Positions 25,441 to 34,319 are shown, numbered from the stretch's first letter. The stretch: 64,000 nucleotides of DNA from an uncultured Akkermansia sp. (GCA_947601655.1 CANQGG010000002.1:1-64000), one strand, 5' to 3'. The notes: a model not told the origin generated them from the letters alone. Numbers and translations: made by a program.

Positions 25441-26696
25441 GACTTTGCGAGGAAACGGCAGTCGATAACACGAGAGGGTTCAAGCATGAGCTTTTTGATG
25501 GCGCTCATGTCGGCTTCCGCGAACTCCGGCCACTCCGTGAGGATTGCCAGCACGTGCGCCCCCTGTGCGGCGCTCTCCTTGTCCGGCGCGTAGGTGATGG
25601 AGTCGCCCAACAGCTTGCGAGCGTTATCCATCGCCTTGGGGTCGTAGGCGGTCACCGTGACGCCTGCGCGTTTGATGAGGTGCTGCACAATGCCGATGGC
25701 GGGACTCTCCCGGCAGTCATCCGTGCCGTTCTTGAAGGCTAATCCCCAGACGGCGATGCGCGGGTGAGGGATGTCTTTGACGGCATCCAGGATCTTGTGC
25801 GCCATCAACTCGCGGCGTTTGGCATTGCCCGAGATGGTGGAACGAATAAGGGAAAGCTCCACCCCATGCTTATGAGCCATGTGCAACAGGGCTTTCGTGT
25901 CTTTCGGGAAGCAGGAGCCGCCGTAACCTGGTCCGGGGCGCAGGAATGCCAATCCGATGCGGGTGTCTTCACCCATGCCGCGCGCCACCTCATGAATATC
26001 CGCTTGCACCGCTTCGCAGAAGTCGGACATCTCGTTGATGTAGTGGATTTTCATGGCGAGGAAGGCGTTGGAAGCGTACTTGATCGCCTCCGAGGAGCGA
26101 CGGGAGACAAAGAGCATCTTCGGTGAAGGCTCCATGGGCGCGTACAGCTCGCGGATGAGGGAGCGAGCCTCTTTGCTCTGCGTGCCCACCACGATGCGGT
26201 TCGGGTGGAAGAAATCGTGCACGGCATAGCCCTCTCTCAGAAACTCAGGCAACGAGATCACTTCCGCCTGCGCGGCAGGGTTGGTCTCGCGAATAAGCGC
26301 CCCCACCCGGTCCCCCGTCCCCACCGGCACGGTGGATTTGACTGCCACGACCACAGGATCTTTAAGGCATTGAGCCAGCTGCTTCACTGCCGCGAACAGG
26401 TAGGTCAGGTTAGCTTCGCCTGTGTCGGGATTTTCCGGAGTCCCTACGGCGACCATGACGATCTGCGCCCCCTTTACTCCCTGAGCCACGTCCTCGGTGA
26501 ACGTGAGGCGACCGGACTCCAGCCCGGATTTCAGAAGCTCCTCAAGTCCCTCTTCAAAAAGCGTCACCTGACCGGCGCGAAGTTTCTCCACCTTTTCGCG
26601 GTCGCAATCGATGCAGGTGACATCGTGTCCGAGCTTCGCGAGCCCCGCTCCCGTGGGAAGCCCCACATACCCTGTTCCTATAATAGCAATCCTCAT
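25437..26696 (-). CDS. ugd: UDP-glucose 6-dehydrogenase
   Basis: This 419-aa enzyme makes UDP-glucuronate from UDP-glucose by two NAD-dependent oxidations. Marks in order are the NAD motif [64 protein letters not shown], and the catalytic cysteine in [34 protein letters not shown] opens the C-terminal domain. The PEFLREG.A..D...P.R segment supports UDP-glucose over UDP-ManNAc as substrate. It overlaps UXS on one side and the galE remnant on the other by 4 bp each, so these are co-translated. UDP-GlcA then feeds the UXS enzyme encoded just upstream. Confidence 0.95.
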   Translation of the reverse strand: MRIAIIGTGYVGLPTGAGLAKLGHDVTCIDCDREKVEKLRAGQVTLFEEGLEELLKSGLESGRLTFTEDVAQGVKGAQIVMVAVGTPENPDTGEANLTYLFAAVKQLAQCLKDPVVVAVKSTVPVGTGDRVGALIRETNPAAQAEVISLPEFLREGYAVHDFFHPNRIVVGTQSKEARSLIRELYAPMEPSPKMLFVSRRSSEAIKYASNAFLAMKIHYINEMSDFCEAVQADIHEVARGMGEDTRIGLAFLRPGPGYGGSCFPKDTKALLHMAHKHGVELSLIRSTISGNAKRRELMAHKILDAVKDIPHPRIAVWGLAFKNGTDDCRESPAIGIVQHLIKRAGVTVTAYDPKAMDNARKLLGDSITYAPDKESAAQGAHVLAILTEWPEFAEADMSAIKKLMLEPSRVIDCRFLAKS

Positions 26697-27646
26697 GCTT
26701 TGTTGATTTGTGTTTTGAAGTATTGAATTGTGGCGTCCAGCCCCCGTGCTAACGGCACTTGTGGACTCCAGTGCAGTGCGCTTTTCGCCAGACTGATATC
26801 CGGTCTCCTCTGCGTGGGGTCATCCGACGGCAGCTCGCAATGCACGAGCTTCGAGCTGCCTCCTACCTTTGCCAGTACGATGTCCGCCAGTTCGCGTATG
26901 GTGAACTCCCCGGGGTTGCCCAGATTCACCGGACCCGTAAAGGAGGCATCCTCTACCGCCATCATACGTACCATACCCTCGATGAGGTCGTCCACATAGC
27001 AAAAGGAGCGCGTCTGGCTTCCATCGCCGTAGATGGTGATGTCCTCTCCCCGCAACGCCTGACAGATGAAATTGGAGACCACACGACCGTCCTTCGGGTC
27101 CATCTTCGGACCGTAGGTGTTGAAAATACGGATAACGCGAATGGAAACGCCCTCGTGGCGGTGGTAGTCGAAGAAGAGGCTCTCGGTGCAACGCTTGCCC
27201 TCATCGTAGCAGGAACGGATGCCGATGGGGTTCACGTTTCCGCGGTAGGTTTCCCTCTGGGGGTGCTCCAACGGTTCGCCGTACACCTCTGAGGTACTGG
27301 CTTGCAGGATGCGCGCCCCGTGCGCCTTCGCTAACTCCAGCATGTTGAGAGCGCCCAACACGCAGGTACGCGTGGTGTCGATAGAATGCCTCCCCTGATA
27401 CGCCGGCGGTGAGGCGGGGCAGGCGAGATTGTAGATCTCATCTACGTGCTCACCCGGGTCGAAAGGATTGCATACGTCGTGTTCCACGAAGCGGAAGTTC
27501 GCACTTCCCTGCAATTCCGCGATATTCTCCATGCGCCCGGTGTAGTTGTTGTCCAGACAGATCATGCGCCGTCCCTCGCGCAGCAGGCGCGCGCAGAGAT
27601 TGGAGCCGAGGAAGCCCGTCCCACCTGTGATAAGCGTTGTCATCAT
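26693..27646 (-). CDS. UDP-glucuronate decarboxylase (UDP-xylose synthase)
   Basis: Started at ATG 27646 (317 aa): a GGAGGGGAGG lies about 11 nt upstream and the NAD-binding [15 protein letters not shown] follows at once. The track's 60-residue extension is Pro/Arg/Ser-rich and not part of the family. SDR marks are [15 protein letters not shown], the catalytic [29 protein letters not shown] with the YxxxK pair, and [30 protein letters not shown] is diagnostic of UXS enzymes, which decarboxylate UDP-GlcA to UDP-xylose. With ugd directly downstream, UDP-Glc to UDP-GlcA to UDP-Xyl is encoded back to back. Confidence 0.93.
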   Translation of the reverse strand: MMTTLITGGTGFLGSNLCARLLREGRRMICLDNNYTGRMENIAELQGSANFRFVEHDVCNPFDPGEHVDEIYNLACPASPPAYQGRHSIDTTRTCVLGALNMLELAKAHGARILQASTSEVYGEPLEHPQRETYRGNVNPIGIRSCYDEGKRCTESLFFDYHRHEGVSIRVIRIFNTYGPKMDPKDGRVVSNFICQALRGEDITIYGDGSQTRSFCYVDDLIEGMVRMMAVEDASFTGPVNLGNPGEFTIRELADIVLAKVGGSSKLVHCELPSDDPTQRRPDISLAKSALHWSPQVPLARGLDATIQYFKTQINKA

Positions 27647-27722
27647 AAAATCATTTTCCTCCCCTCCTTCTTCATAAGACTGAACGTTCCTCACTGACCC
27701 AGGGGAAGAGGTACGGAGAAAG

Positions 27723-28535
27723 CTACCTCTCCAGGGCACCAGTGAGTTTCCTGACGTGGTAGATCCCCCGCTCCCACGAGTCGGAAACCAGGGACTTCTC
27801 GGGGACGATGCTCTCTGCGGTCCCATTGTCCGGGATGATGTACCATCCTCTCTTTGCGGGGTCCGGAAAGGCTATGTACAGGTTCTTCTGTTTCCGCACG
27901 GCTTCCCTTTCAACGGCAGGGCGTCCCTTGATTTGCAGCAACATGACCCTTCCCCGATAATCCAACCGCGATGAATCGAGACAGGCTATCACGTCGGCGC
28001 ACCACGCATCATTTGTCACGCGTTGGCATTCGAATCCATAATCCGCCAGCAGGGACATCAGCTTCTGAACGTTGTAGGCTTCCTTCCCTTTATCGCTCAG
28101 ATCATTGTAGTAAACCGGCTCCGGACCGCCGACCCACGCCGGGACCGTTTCTCCCTCGGCGGAGCTTTCCCCTGCCATCGGCGGATCGCCCTGCGGCTCC
28201 TTCATGAGGGAGAAGACGATATCCGTGTCGCTCTGCGTCACGGCCGAGAAGATTTCCCCCTTTCTGTGATCCGTGTAGAGCGAGTATTTCTCCGATGTTG
28301 AGCCCTTATCGAGAACGTTGACAGCATGCTCGTGAAAGGCTTTCTCAAGCTCCGCCGCCGGAGCCGAGAAGATGCGCTTGTCTCCGTTGATGGCACACAC
28401 AAACCAGAACCTCGCGTGGTTCCTGGCAGCCTCGTTCAGCTTTTTCGTCCGTATGTTCATCCAGCAGCGCTCTTCGTTCGCCAGGCATGGCTTGGCGGCA
28501 TAGACGGCATATCGGTATGGCAATTTAACCTTCAC
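27723..28535 (-). CDS. unknown protein with a possible PD-(D/E)XK-like C-terminal domain
   Basis: This 270-aa protein is not recognised as a whole. The C-terminal half reads [20 protein letters not shown], then [14 protein letters not shown], then [21 protein letters not shown]. An acidic residue before a strand followed by Q-x-K on the next strand is the layout of PD-(D/E)XK nuclease-fold proteins, so a nuclease-like domain is plausible. The N-terminal half ([16 protein letters not shown]) could be a second copy of a similar strand pattern. No signal peptide or membrane segment is seen. The GTG start at 28535 is uncertain; ATG 28460 is an alternative. It lies between the GT2 and UXS genes, an odd place for a nuclease. 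Confidence 0.5.
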   Translation of the reverse strand: MKVKLPYRYAVYAAKPCLANEERCWMNIRTKKLNEAARNHARFWFVCAINGDKRIFSAPAAELEKAFHEHAVNVLDKGSTSEKYSLYTDHRKGEIFSAVTQSDTDIVFSLMKEPQGDPPMAGESSAEGETVPAWVGGPEPVYYNDLSDKGKEAYNVQKLMSLLADYGFECQRVTNDAWCADVIACLDSSRLDYRGRVMLLQIKGRPAVEREAVRKQKNLYIAFPDPAKRGWYIIPDNGTAESIVPEKSLVSDSWERGIYHVRKLTGALER

Positions 28536-28599
28536 GGCAATCTTTGAATTGTGGATGAGAGAGCAGCTTTTTCTCTGATTTTCTTTTCATCGACTGTAC

Positions 28600-29637
28600 T
28601 TATCGCAGGATTCCTCTTGTCATTAAGCACCACAATCGCCACATCGGCCCGAATCGCATTACTTCGGCGAGAGGCAATTGCATCAGGCGCAACTGACCGC
28701 GCCACGTCCTCGTGCGGTAAAAGACTCTGCGAAGCGCCCATTGAATCGACCTTTCCGTGCAGGCCTTCTCGTACCCCGCAGCTTCCAGTCGTGCAATGGC
28801 ATGCTTTACCGCGGTCAGCAAACGCTCTCCTTCCTCGAGTACCTCCTTGCCGTGCAGAAACGAAACGAGCGCTCGGGCTTCTTCTTCATCCACTTTGAAT
28901 TGTTGGGTCAGTGACTTTGTCTGTATCCGGCAGGCTATTTCCTCCTGTTCTTCTCTCCTCGGGAGGAACTTCTTTTTGCGGTACCTCACCAGAACCTCAT
29001 CCATCTTTCCAAACTCCGTCCTGCCCAGGAGGTCCAGCCACATCTTGTAGTCTTCCGCAGGAAAACAATTTGTAAAGCTTATGCCCTCCCGACGAAGAAC
29101 CTCCCGGCGCACCATCACCGAGGAAGTGCAGTATACGTTGCCCACGAGCAGCAGATCGCATTCAATCTGTTCGGAGCAATTTCCCTCCCGAAGACGCTCT
29201 GTTCGCCGGGGATGCTCCGCATCTCCTACCCGCGTGCCAACCAGACCGATGCCCGGGTGACTTTCCATGTACTCTACCTGCTTCTCCAATCTTTCCGGCA
29301 GGGAAATGTCATCCGAATCCATGAAGGCAATATATTGCCCGCGCGCTATCTTCAATCCCTCATTGCGCGCTATGGCCGCCTTCATGTTCTTTTCCAACCG
29401 CAGGTGCACGATCCGCGCATCTTTGTACTCGCTGAGCTGACGCTGAGTGGCCTCATCCGAACCGTCGTCAATGATGATGAGTTCAAAATCACTAAGCGTT
29501 TGCTCCAGGATGCTTCCTATGGCCGTATCGAGCCATTCCTGCCGCGTGTTGTGCACAGGCATGATCACAGATACCTTTGGCACTTCTCGCGCTCTGCTCT
29601 GGGCATCCGCGAGATCTGGCGATTTTTGCTGAAGCAT
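28600..29637 (-). CDS. GT2-family glycosyltransferase
   Basis: This 345-aa protein has an N-terminal GT-A domain of inverting family 2: VSVIMPVHNTRQEWLDTAIGS, ELIIIDDGSDEATQ, an AAIARNEGLKIARGQYIAFMDSDD segment with the DxD-type metal site, and FPAEDYKMWL with the ED-type catalytic region. The C-terminal part is basic and helical with no clear membrane segment, so it likely acts at the inner face of the membrane on a lipid-linked acceptor. It is the first gene of the minus-strand polysaccharide operon, directly downstream of the candidate invertible promoter. The donor sugar is not predictable. Confidence 0.9.
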   Translation of the reverse strand: MLQQKSPDLADAQSRAREVPKVSVIMPVHNTRQEWLDTAIGSILEQTLSDFELIIIDDGSDEATQRQLSEYKDARIVHLRLEKNMKAAIARNEGLKIARGQYIAFMDSDDISLPERLEKQVEYMESHPGIGLVGTRVGDAEHPRRTERLREGNCSEQIECDLLLVGNVYCTSSVMVRREVLRREGISFTNCFPAEDYKMWLDLLGRTEFGKMDEVLVRYRKKKFLPRREEQEEIACRIQTKSLTQQFKVDEEEARALVSFLHGKEVLEEGERLLTAVKHAIARLEAAGYEKACTERSIQWALRRVFYRTRTWRGQLRLMQLPLAEVMRFGPMWRLWCLMTRGILR

Positions 29638-29664
29638 ATACCGGAAACACCAACGCCGGTAGTG

Positions 29665-29855
29665 TATCTCTTTCCTAATGCGATGCGCTGTATGGATTTT
29701 AATTACTACTTATCAATCAATAAATTATATGAATAGCTCCTTCACGATTCCAACAACCGCGCCTTTTCCTTTTGTCTTTTTCAAAATTCCCAAATTCCGC
29801 GTAGCTATGTGACTTTTTTTGTTTTTGGACTGTACATCGCATTAGGAAAGAGATA
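29665..29855. promoter_or_regulatory. candidate invertible promoter segment (perfect 21-bp inverted repeats)
   Basis: TATCTCTTTCCTAATGCGATG at 29665-29685 is repeated as its exact reverse complement at 29835-29855. The arms enclose 149 bp of AT-rich DNA holding a good minus-strand promoter aimed at the polysaccharide operon. Short perfect repeats around a promoter upstream of a capsule-type operon is the layout of phase-variable invertible promoters in Bacteroides. In this orientation the operon would be on; after inversion the promoter would face the nanA operon. Recombination itself is not shown by the sequence. Confidence 0.7.
29724..29753 (-). promoter_or_regulatory. putative promoter of the polysaccharide operon
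   Basis: On the minus strand TTGGAA, an 18-nt spacer and a perfect TATAAT lie inside the inverted-repeat segment. The GT2 start codon is about 87 nt downstream, with one repeat arm in the leader. Confidence 0.55.
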
Positions 29856-30007
29856 TACACCGTGAAAAACGATGCAATTATTTTAGTATAACATAGTTGA
29901 GAAAATATCACCTGAAGAGAGGTCATGAAGCACGGGTGAGAGGAGGGGTGCAGGATGTTCAGGAAGGGGAGCGCTCATCCAAAAAATGGAAGGCAGCAAG
30001 AATTAAC

Positions 30008-30036
30008 TTGAAAAAGAATGATAGATGGAGTAGAAA
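30008..30036 (+). promoter_or_regulatory. putative nanA operon promoter
   Basis: TTGAAA, a 17-nt spacer and TAGAAA lie 36 nt before ATG 30073. The leader contains the hairpin listed separately. Confidence 0.5.
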
Positions 30037-30044
30037 GGAATTTG

Positions 30045-30064
30045 GAAGGGCGGAACAACCCTTC
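30045..30064 (+). promoter_or_regulatory. inverted repeat in the nanA leader
   Basis: GAAGGG, an 8-nt loop (CGGAACAA) and CCCTTC form a perfect 6-bp stem ending 8 nt before the nanA ATG. It could be an operator for a repressor or an RNA hairpin that limits ribosome access; the sequence does not decide. Confidence 0.35.
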
Positions 30065-30072
30065 ATGTTCTT

Positions 30073-30996
30073 ATGCAAACCTCACTGAAACTTCACGGTC
30101 TCGTAGCAGCTACGCATACACCGATGCGTGCCGATGGAACTTGCAACCCGGACATCGTTGATGCGCAGGCAGCCTTTCTCGCTTCGCAGGGTATAAAGCT
30201 TACCTTCATCACCGGATCCACAGGCGAATCTGCGCACATGCAGCTTACGGAGCGCAAAGAGAACATGGCGGCATGGGGGGAAGCCGCGAAGAAGCATGGA
30301 TTGCAGTTCATTGTGCACACCGGCGGCAACAGCGTGTACGACGGGCGCGAGCTGGCAGATTATGCTGTGAAGTGCGGTGCGGCGGGGACCGCGAGCAACT
30401 CTCCCTGTTATTTCAAGCCCGGGAGCATTGATTCACTGGTGGACTGTCTTGCTTTCGAGGCGTCCGGCGCTCCGGAGCTTCCGTATTACTTTTACGACAT
30501 TCCCGCGCTCACGCACGTGGCGTTCAATCCGTGCAAGGTTATTGCTGCCTGTGCGGCAAAGATTCCCAATTTCTGCGGTGTGAAGTTTACCAACCCGGAT
30601 CTTGCTCTCTATATGGAGGCGCTTAACTACGACGGGGGTGAATACGATATTCCCTGGGGGGTGGATGAGTGGTTTCTCGCCGCGCTGGCAACGGGAGCGA
30701 AGGGCGGGGTGGGTTCTTCTTTCAACTATGCTCCGAAGCTCTACCAGGATCTCATTGCCGCTTTCAATGAAGGAGACATCGAAAGAGCGCGCCACTTGCA
30801 GAAATTGTCCGTGCAGATGATTAACATTATCGCCGCGAAGGGCTATATGGGCTGCTGCAAGGTTATCATGGGCTGGTGGGGCGTGGATTTGGGGCCGGCG
30901 CGCTTGCCGATGGGAACCCCGGATGCCGCTACGGTGGCGCAACTCAAGGATGAGCTGAAGGCCATCGGCTTCTTCGACTGGGCAATCAACAAGTAA
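30073..30996 (+). CDS. nanA: N-acetylneuraminate lyase (DHDPS/NAL family)
   Basis: This 307-aa TIM-barrel aldolase is predicted to split N-acetylneuraminate into N-acetylmannosamine and pyruvate. Marks are FITGSTGESAHMQLTERKE (the GSTGE carboxylate loop), PYYFYDIPALTHV with the conserved Tyr, and FCGVKFTNPDL with the Schiff-base Lys. DIPALT matches the YYIPALT motif of lyases and not the YNVPGRT of dihydrodipicolinate synthase, and the AGE-family epimerase downstream agrees. An aspartate replaces the usual His/Tyr in the YYYHIPALT string. It is the first gene of a five-gene operon that runs to 35423. Confidence 0.9.
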   Translation: MQTSLKLHGLVAATHTPMRADGTCNPDIVDAQAAFLASQGIKLTFITGSTGESAHMQLTERKENMAAWGEAAKKHGLQFIVHTGGNSVYDGRELADYAVKCGAAGTASNSPCYFKPGSIDSLVDCLAFEASGAPELPYYFYDIPALTHVAFNPCKVIAACAAKIPNFCGVKFTNPDLALYMEALNYDGGEYDIPWGVDEWFLAALATGAKGGVGSSFNYAPKLYQDLIAAFNEGDIERARHLQKLSVQMINIIAAKGYMGCCKVIMGWWGVDLGPARLPMGTPDAATVAQLKDELKAIGFFDWAINK

Positions 30997-31019
30997 CACT
31001 CGCGGCGCGAGTCACGGTT

Positions 31020-32216
31020 ATGGACAGGCAGAAGCTTGGTTTATTTTACAGAGAGAAGCTGCTGGGCGAGGTAGTGCCTTTTTGGTTCCCACGCGCAGTG
31101 GACGAGGAGCACGGAGGCCTATACCATTGCTTTGATGCAGATGGCACTATGGTGGACAGTGACAAAAGCGTGTGGGCCCAGGGGCGCATGGCGTGGATGC
31201 TGCTCACCTGCTACCTGAGCATTGAGAGAAAGCCCGAGTGGCTGCGCTGGGCAGAGAGCGCTCTGCGCTTCCTGGATGAGAAATGCATTGACCCTGCCGA
31301 TGGGCGGATGTATTTCCACGTGGCGGCAGACGGCACACCACTGCGCAAGCGGAGGTATGCTTACAGCGAGTGTTTTGCTGCCATCGCATGGGCAGCGCAC
31401 TATGGCGCCACGGGGGATGCGAAAAGCGCTGAAAAGGCGCGCAGGTGGTTTGGCGTGTTTGCAGATATCTTTTTCACTCCCGGCAAGATGGCGCCTAAGA
31501 CCACAGGCAGGCGTCCATCGGAAAATCTCGGCTGCCGCATGATCATGATCGTCACCTGCCAGGAGCTGCGCAAATATCTTGGCGAGGAAGGAGGGGTGTA
31601 CACCGCGTGGATTGATCGCTGTTTTTCGGATATTCAGCGGCTTTTCCTACACGAGGAGATTCGAGCGGTCGTGGAAAACGTCGCGCCGGATGGCAGCGTC
31701 ATTGACCATTTTGACGAACGCACGCAGAACCCCGGTCATGCCATTGAGGGCGGCTGGTTTCTGCTGGAGGAATCCCGCTGCCGCGGCGGAGATGCCAAGA
31801 TGGTGGGGGTGGCCTGCAAGATGATTGATTGGGCGCTGGAGCGCGGCTGGGATGAGAAGTACGGCGGCTTGCTCTACTATACGGACGTGTATCGCAAGCC
31901 TGCGCAGGAGTACTGGCATAATATGAAGTTCTGGTGGCCACACGATGAGGCGCTTATTGGCACCTGCCTGGCATACGTTACCACAGGCGATGAAAAGTAT
32001 GCTGAGTGGCACCAACGCATTCACGACTGGGCTTTCACCCATCTGCAGGACACCGAGCACGGCGAGTGGTACGGCTACTGCGAACGGGACGGATCCCCTG
32101 CCAATGGGCTGAAAGGATCCATCTGGAAGTCATTCTTCCACCATCCGCGTGCGCTATGGTTCTGCGCACACTATCTCGGCGCCATACCGGCGGTTCACCC
32201 CTTGTGTTCTCAATGA
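31020..32216 (+). CDS. N-acylglucosamine 2-epimerase (AGE) family protein
   Basis: This is a 398-aa (alpha/alpha)6-barrel epimerase expected to turn N-acetylmannosamine into N-acetylglucosamine, so that sialic acid carbon can enter amino-sugar metabolism without a ManNAc kinase. Family phrases are HGGLYHCFDADGTMVDSDKSVWAQGRM, YAYSECFAAIAWA, NPGHAIEGGWFLLEE with the catalytic His, and WWPHDEALIG with the second His. It lies 23 bp behind nanA. Some AGE-fold members act on other sugars (cellobiose, mannose); the nanA pairing makes the ManNAc reaction by far the best guess. Confidence 0.88.
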   Translation: MDRQKLGLFYREKLLGEVVPFWFPRAVDEEHGGLYHCFDADGTMVDSDKSVWAQGRMAWMLLTCYLSIERKPEWLRWAESALRFLDEKCIDPADGRMYFHVAADGTPLRKRRYAYSECFAAIAWAAHYGATGDAKSAEKARRWFGVFADIFFTPGKMAPKTTGRRPSENLGCRMIMIVTCQELRKYLGEEGGVYTAWIDRCFSDIQRLFLHEEIRAVVENVAPDGSVIDHFDERTQNPGHAIEGGWFLLEESRCRGGDAKMVGVACKMIDWALERGWDEKYGGLLYYTDVYRKPAQEYWHNMKFWWPHDEALIGTCLAYVTTGDEKYAEWHQRIHDWAFTHLQDTEHGEWYGYCERDGSPANGLKGSIWKSFFHHPRALWFCAHYLGAIPAVHPLCSQ

Positions 32217-32226
32217 TTCCCACACC

Positions 32227-33363
32227 ATGATTATTGGCATTCTCAACTCCGGAGGCGATTGCCCCGGCATCAACGCAGTCATCGAAGGTTTCGTTTCCGC
32301 CGCTTATAGTCGCGGCTGGCGAGTCATCGGTTTCCACGATGGATTTGAGGGGCTGCTGCCCATTGAGGGCGGGAGACGTTATGAAATTCTCACGCCGATC
32401 AAAACTCACAAAATCCGTTCGCTTGGTGGCACTATTCTTGGCACCACAAGTACCGGCAATTTTGCTGTGCATGTGAACAAACTTGGTCGTGCGCAGGTGG
32501 AACCTGCCACCATGGCCAAGGCGAAGAAAACCATTACGGCTCTCGGGCTACAGGCGCTGGCTGTTGTCGGCGGCAATGGATCAGCTCGCACGGCAAGCCT
32601 TCTTTCCGAGGAAGGACTGCCTGTTATCTCCATTCCAAAAACCATAAATAACGATCTTTGCCCCGCTTCGGACTTTACGTTCGGTTTCCAGAGCGCCGTG
32701 TCGGTAGTGACGGAATCCATTGACCGCATCCGCACCACGGCCAATGCCCACCAGCGTATCATGGTGATTGAGGTGATGGGCGACCTCTCAGGATGGATTG
32801 CGCTGCACAGCGGCATTTCTACTGCGGCGGACGTGGTACTCATCCCGGAGATCCCCTTTGACTTGCAGAAGGTGGTGGATTGCGTGATGGCACGCAAGCA
32901 CGCCGGACAGCGTGAGATTATCGTGGTAGTTGCGGAAGGAGCGCGTCTCAATGGACACCTCATCACTGTGCGTAACAAGGACAATGGGGATGAACGCCTC
33001 GGCGGCATCGGCAATCGCCTTTGCCACGCTTTGGAGGAAATGACCGGTGTGGAGTCTCGCTACTGTGTGTTGGGGCACACCCAGCGCGGCGGTTCGCCTG
33101 TGCCGTTTGACCGCATCCTGGGGATTCGCTTTGGTGTGGAGGCGGTGAAGCTCATTGAGAAAAACACCTTCGGCTGCTCTCTGGTGCTGCAAGGGCTCAA
33201 CGTGGGGCATATACCTATACACGAGGCTATTGCACAGCCGCGCATGGTGCGGGAAGAAAGCCAGTTGGTCTACACGGCGCGAGATTTGGGCATTATTTTC
33301 GGCGACCGCAAGCCGGACGAGTTGCATGCACACTCTCCTAAACCCGAAAACAAATCCGAATGA
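32227..33363 (+). CDS. phosphofructokinase-like protein with substituted active site
   Basis: From ATG 32227 this is a 378-aa PfkA-family protein; the track's start lies 78 nt upstream inside the epimerase gene. It aligns end to end with the intact paralog at 34341, yet three active-site positions differ. GGDGS is GGNGS (Asn117), TIDND is TINND (Asn141, the catalytic-base position), and MGR is MGD (Asp186). These match Asp103, Asp127 and Arg171 of E. coli PfkA as I recall them. GHTQRGGSPVPFDR, the effector/substrate region, is intact. It has probably lost kinase activity and may be a regulatory or hetero-oligomeric subunit. It overlaps the next gene by 4 bp. Confidence 0.88.
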   Translation: MIIGILNSGGDCPGINAVIEGFVSAAYSRGWRVIGFHDGFEGLLPIEGGRRYEILTPIKTHKIRSLGGTILGTTSTGNFAVHVNKLGRAQVEPATMAKAKKTITALGLQALAVVGGNGSARTASLLSEEGLPVISIPKTINNDLCPASDFTFGFQSAVSVVTESIDRIRTTANAHQRIMVIEVMGDLSGWIALHSGISTAADVVLIPEIPFDLQKVVDCVMARKHAGQREIIVVVAEGARLNGHLITVRNKDNGDERLGGIGNRLCHALEEMTGVESRYCVLGHTQRGGSPVPFDRILGIRFGVEAVKLIEKNTFGCSLVLQGLNVGHIPIHEAIAQPRMVREESQLVYTARDLGIIFGDRKPDELHAHSPKPENKSE

Positions 33364-34319
33364 AGCTTTCCTCTATCCTATCATTGAGTTTCGGTGCGTT
33401 CGCATTGAGCGTTTTCTGCACATCCTGCGGAGAGCTGGACCCGACGCCGCAACCGCCCACGGAGCGCGCGCCGAGTTATCTGGCAGTGGAGACGTATTCC
33501 GGGCGCATTTTGCACACGGGCAACCCGAATGAACGTCGCCCCATCGGCATGCTGGCAAATATCGCTACAGCTCTCGTTGTGCTTGATTGGGCGAATGCTC
33601 AGGGAGTGAACATGGACAGGGAGCTCACCGTGCCGGCAGAGGCTTGCAAATGGCCGCAGACCAACTTACTGCATTTGCAACCCGGAGACAGGATCTCGCT
33701 TCGCGATGCGCTGCATTCCACGATCATGTGGGATGATAGCGCGTGCGCCGCCACACTGGCGCATGCTTGCGGCAGCACCATCAGCGCTTCTGATCCGGAG
33801 GGCGCTTTCATTTCCCAGATGAATCAGATGGGGCGAGCCATAGGCATGAAATCCACTCGCTTCAAGGGTGTCAGTGGTGCGGTCATTACGCAGTCTGACA
33901 CGCACGATATGGCTAAGCTGGGGATGTACGCCATGCAGAAGCCGGGCTTCCGCAGCATATGCTCGCAGCGGAGTTATGTGGCAACGGTGAACCATTCGCG
34001 CAGCGTGACCATCGTGAACTCCAACCAGCTGCTCACAAATCCCTCTGTGGATGGAGTGCGCGCGGCTCGCTCCGGGATGGCTGGGGCGTGTTTGCTGGCA
34101 TCTGCCAACCGAGCCTCAGTGAAGCTCATGAGCGCCAACAGTGGGAGGGAAGAGACCTATCCTCAGCGGTTGCTCATAGTGATTCTCGGCGCGCACACCT
34201 CGCAAAGCCGCTATAAAGTGGCATCTCTCCTCCTGCGCGATTGTTGGAAAACCTGGGAGGAGTGGCAAAAAACAGGCGATTATACCGATACTTCCAAATT
34301 TATCACCGTTCCCAAATAA
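33360..34319 (+). CDS. DD-carboxypeptidase-like (S11) lipoprotein lacking catalytic motifs
   Basis: This 319-aa exported protein starts MKLSSILSLSFGAFALSVFCTSCGE, a signal peptide with a lipobox-like Cys. The remainder follows the PBP5/PBP7 (peptidase S11) fold by its context phrases: ERRP..LANIATALVVLDWA, then LRDALHSTIMW and AHACG, then SVDGVRAARSGMAGACLLASANR. Each catalytic triplet is altered: SxxK reads MLAN at residues 64-67, SxN reads DDS at 125-127, and KTG reads RAA. It is therefore likely a non-catalytic peptidoglycan-binding or scaffold protein. It is sandwiched between two phosphofructokinase genes in one operon, overlapping the first by 4 bp. Confidence 0.78.
   Translation: MKLSSILSLSFGAFALSVFCTSCGELDPTPQPPTERAPSYLAVETYSGRILHTGNPNERRPIGMLANIATALVVLDWANAQGVNMDRELTVPAEACKWPQTNLLHLQPGDRISLRDALHSTIMWDDSACAATLAHACGSTISASDPEGAFISQMNQMGRAIGMKSTRFKGVSGAVITQSDTHDMAKLGMYAMQKPGFRSICSQRSYVATVNHSRSVTIVNSNQLLTNPSVDGVRAARSGMAGACLLASANRASVKLMSANSGREETYPQRLLIVILGAHTSQSRYKVASLLLRDCWKTWEEWQKTGDYTDTSKFITVPK

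Noticed and set aside
27647-27826. 60-residue N-terminal extension of the UXS ORF
   Set aside because: Composition is unlike the enzyme, a good ribosome-binding site precedes the internal ATG at 27646, and the extension would overlap the next gene.
29897-30088. 63-aa plus-strand ORF before nanA
   Set aside because: Overlaps the nanA start and its promoter; Lys/Arg-rich, no good start context.
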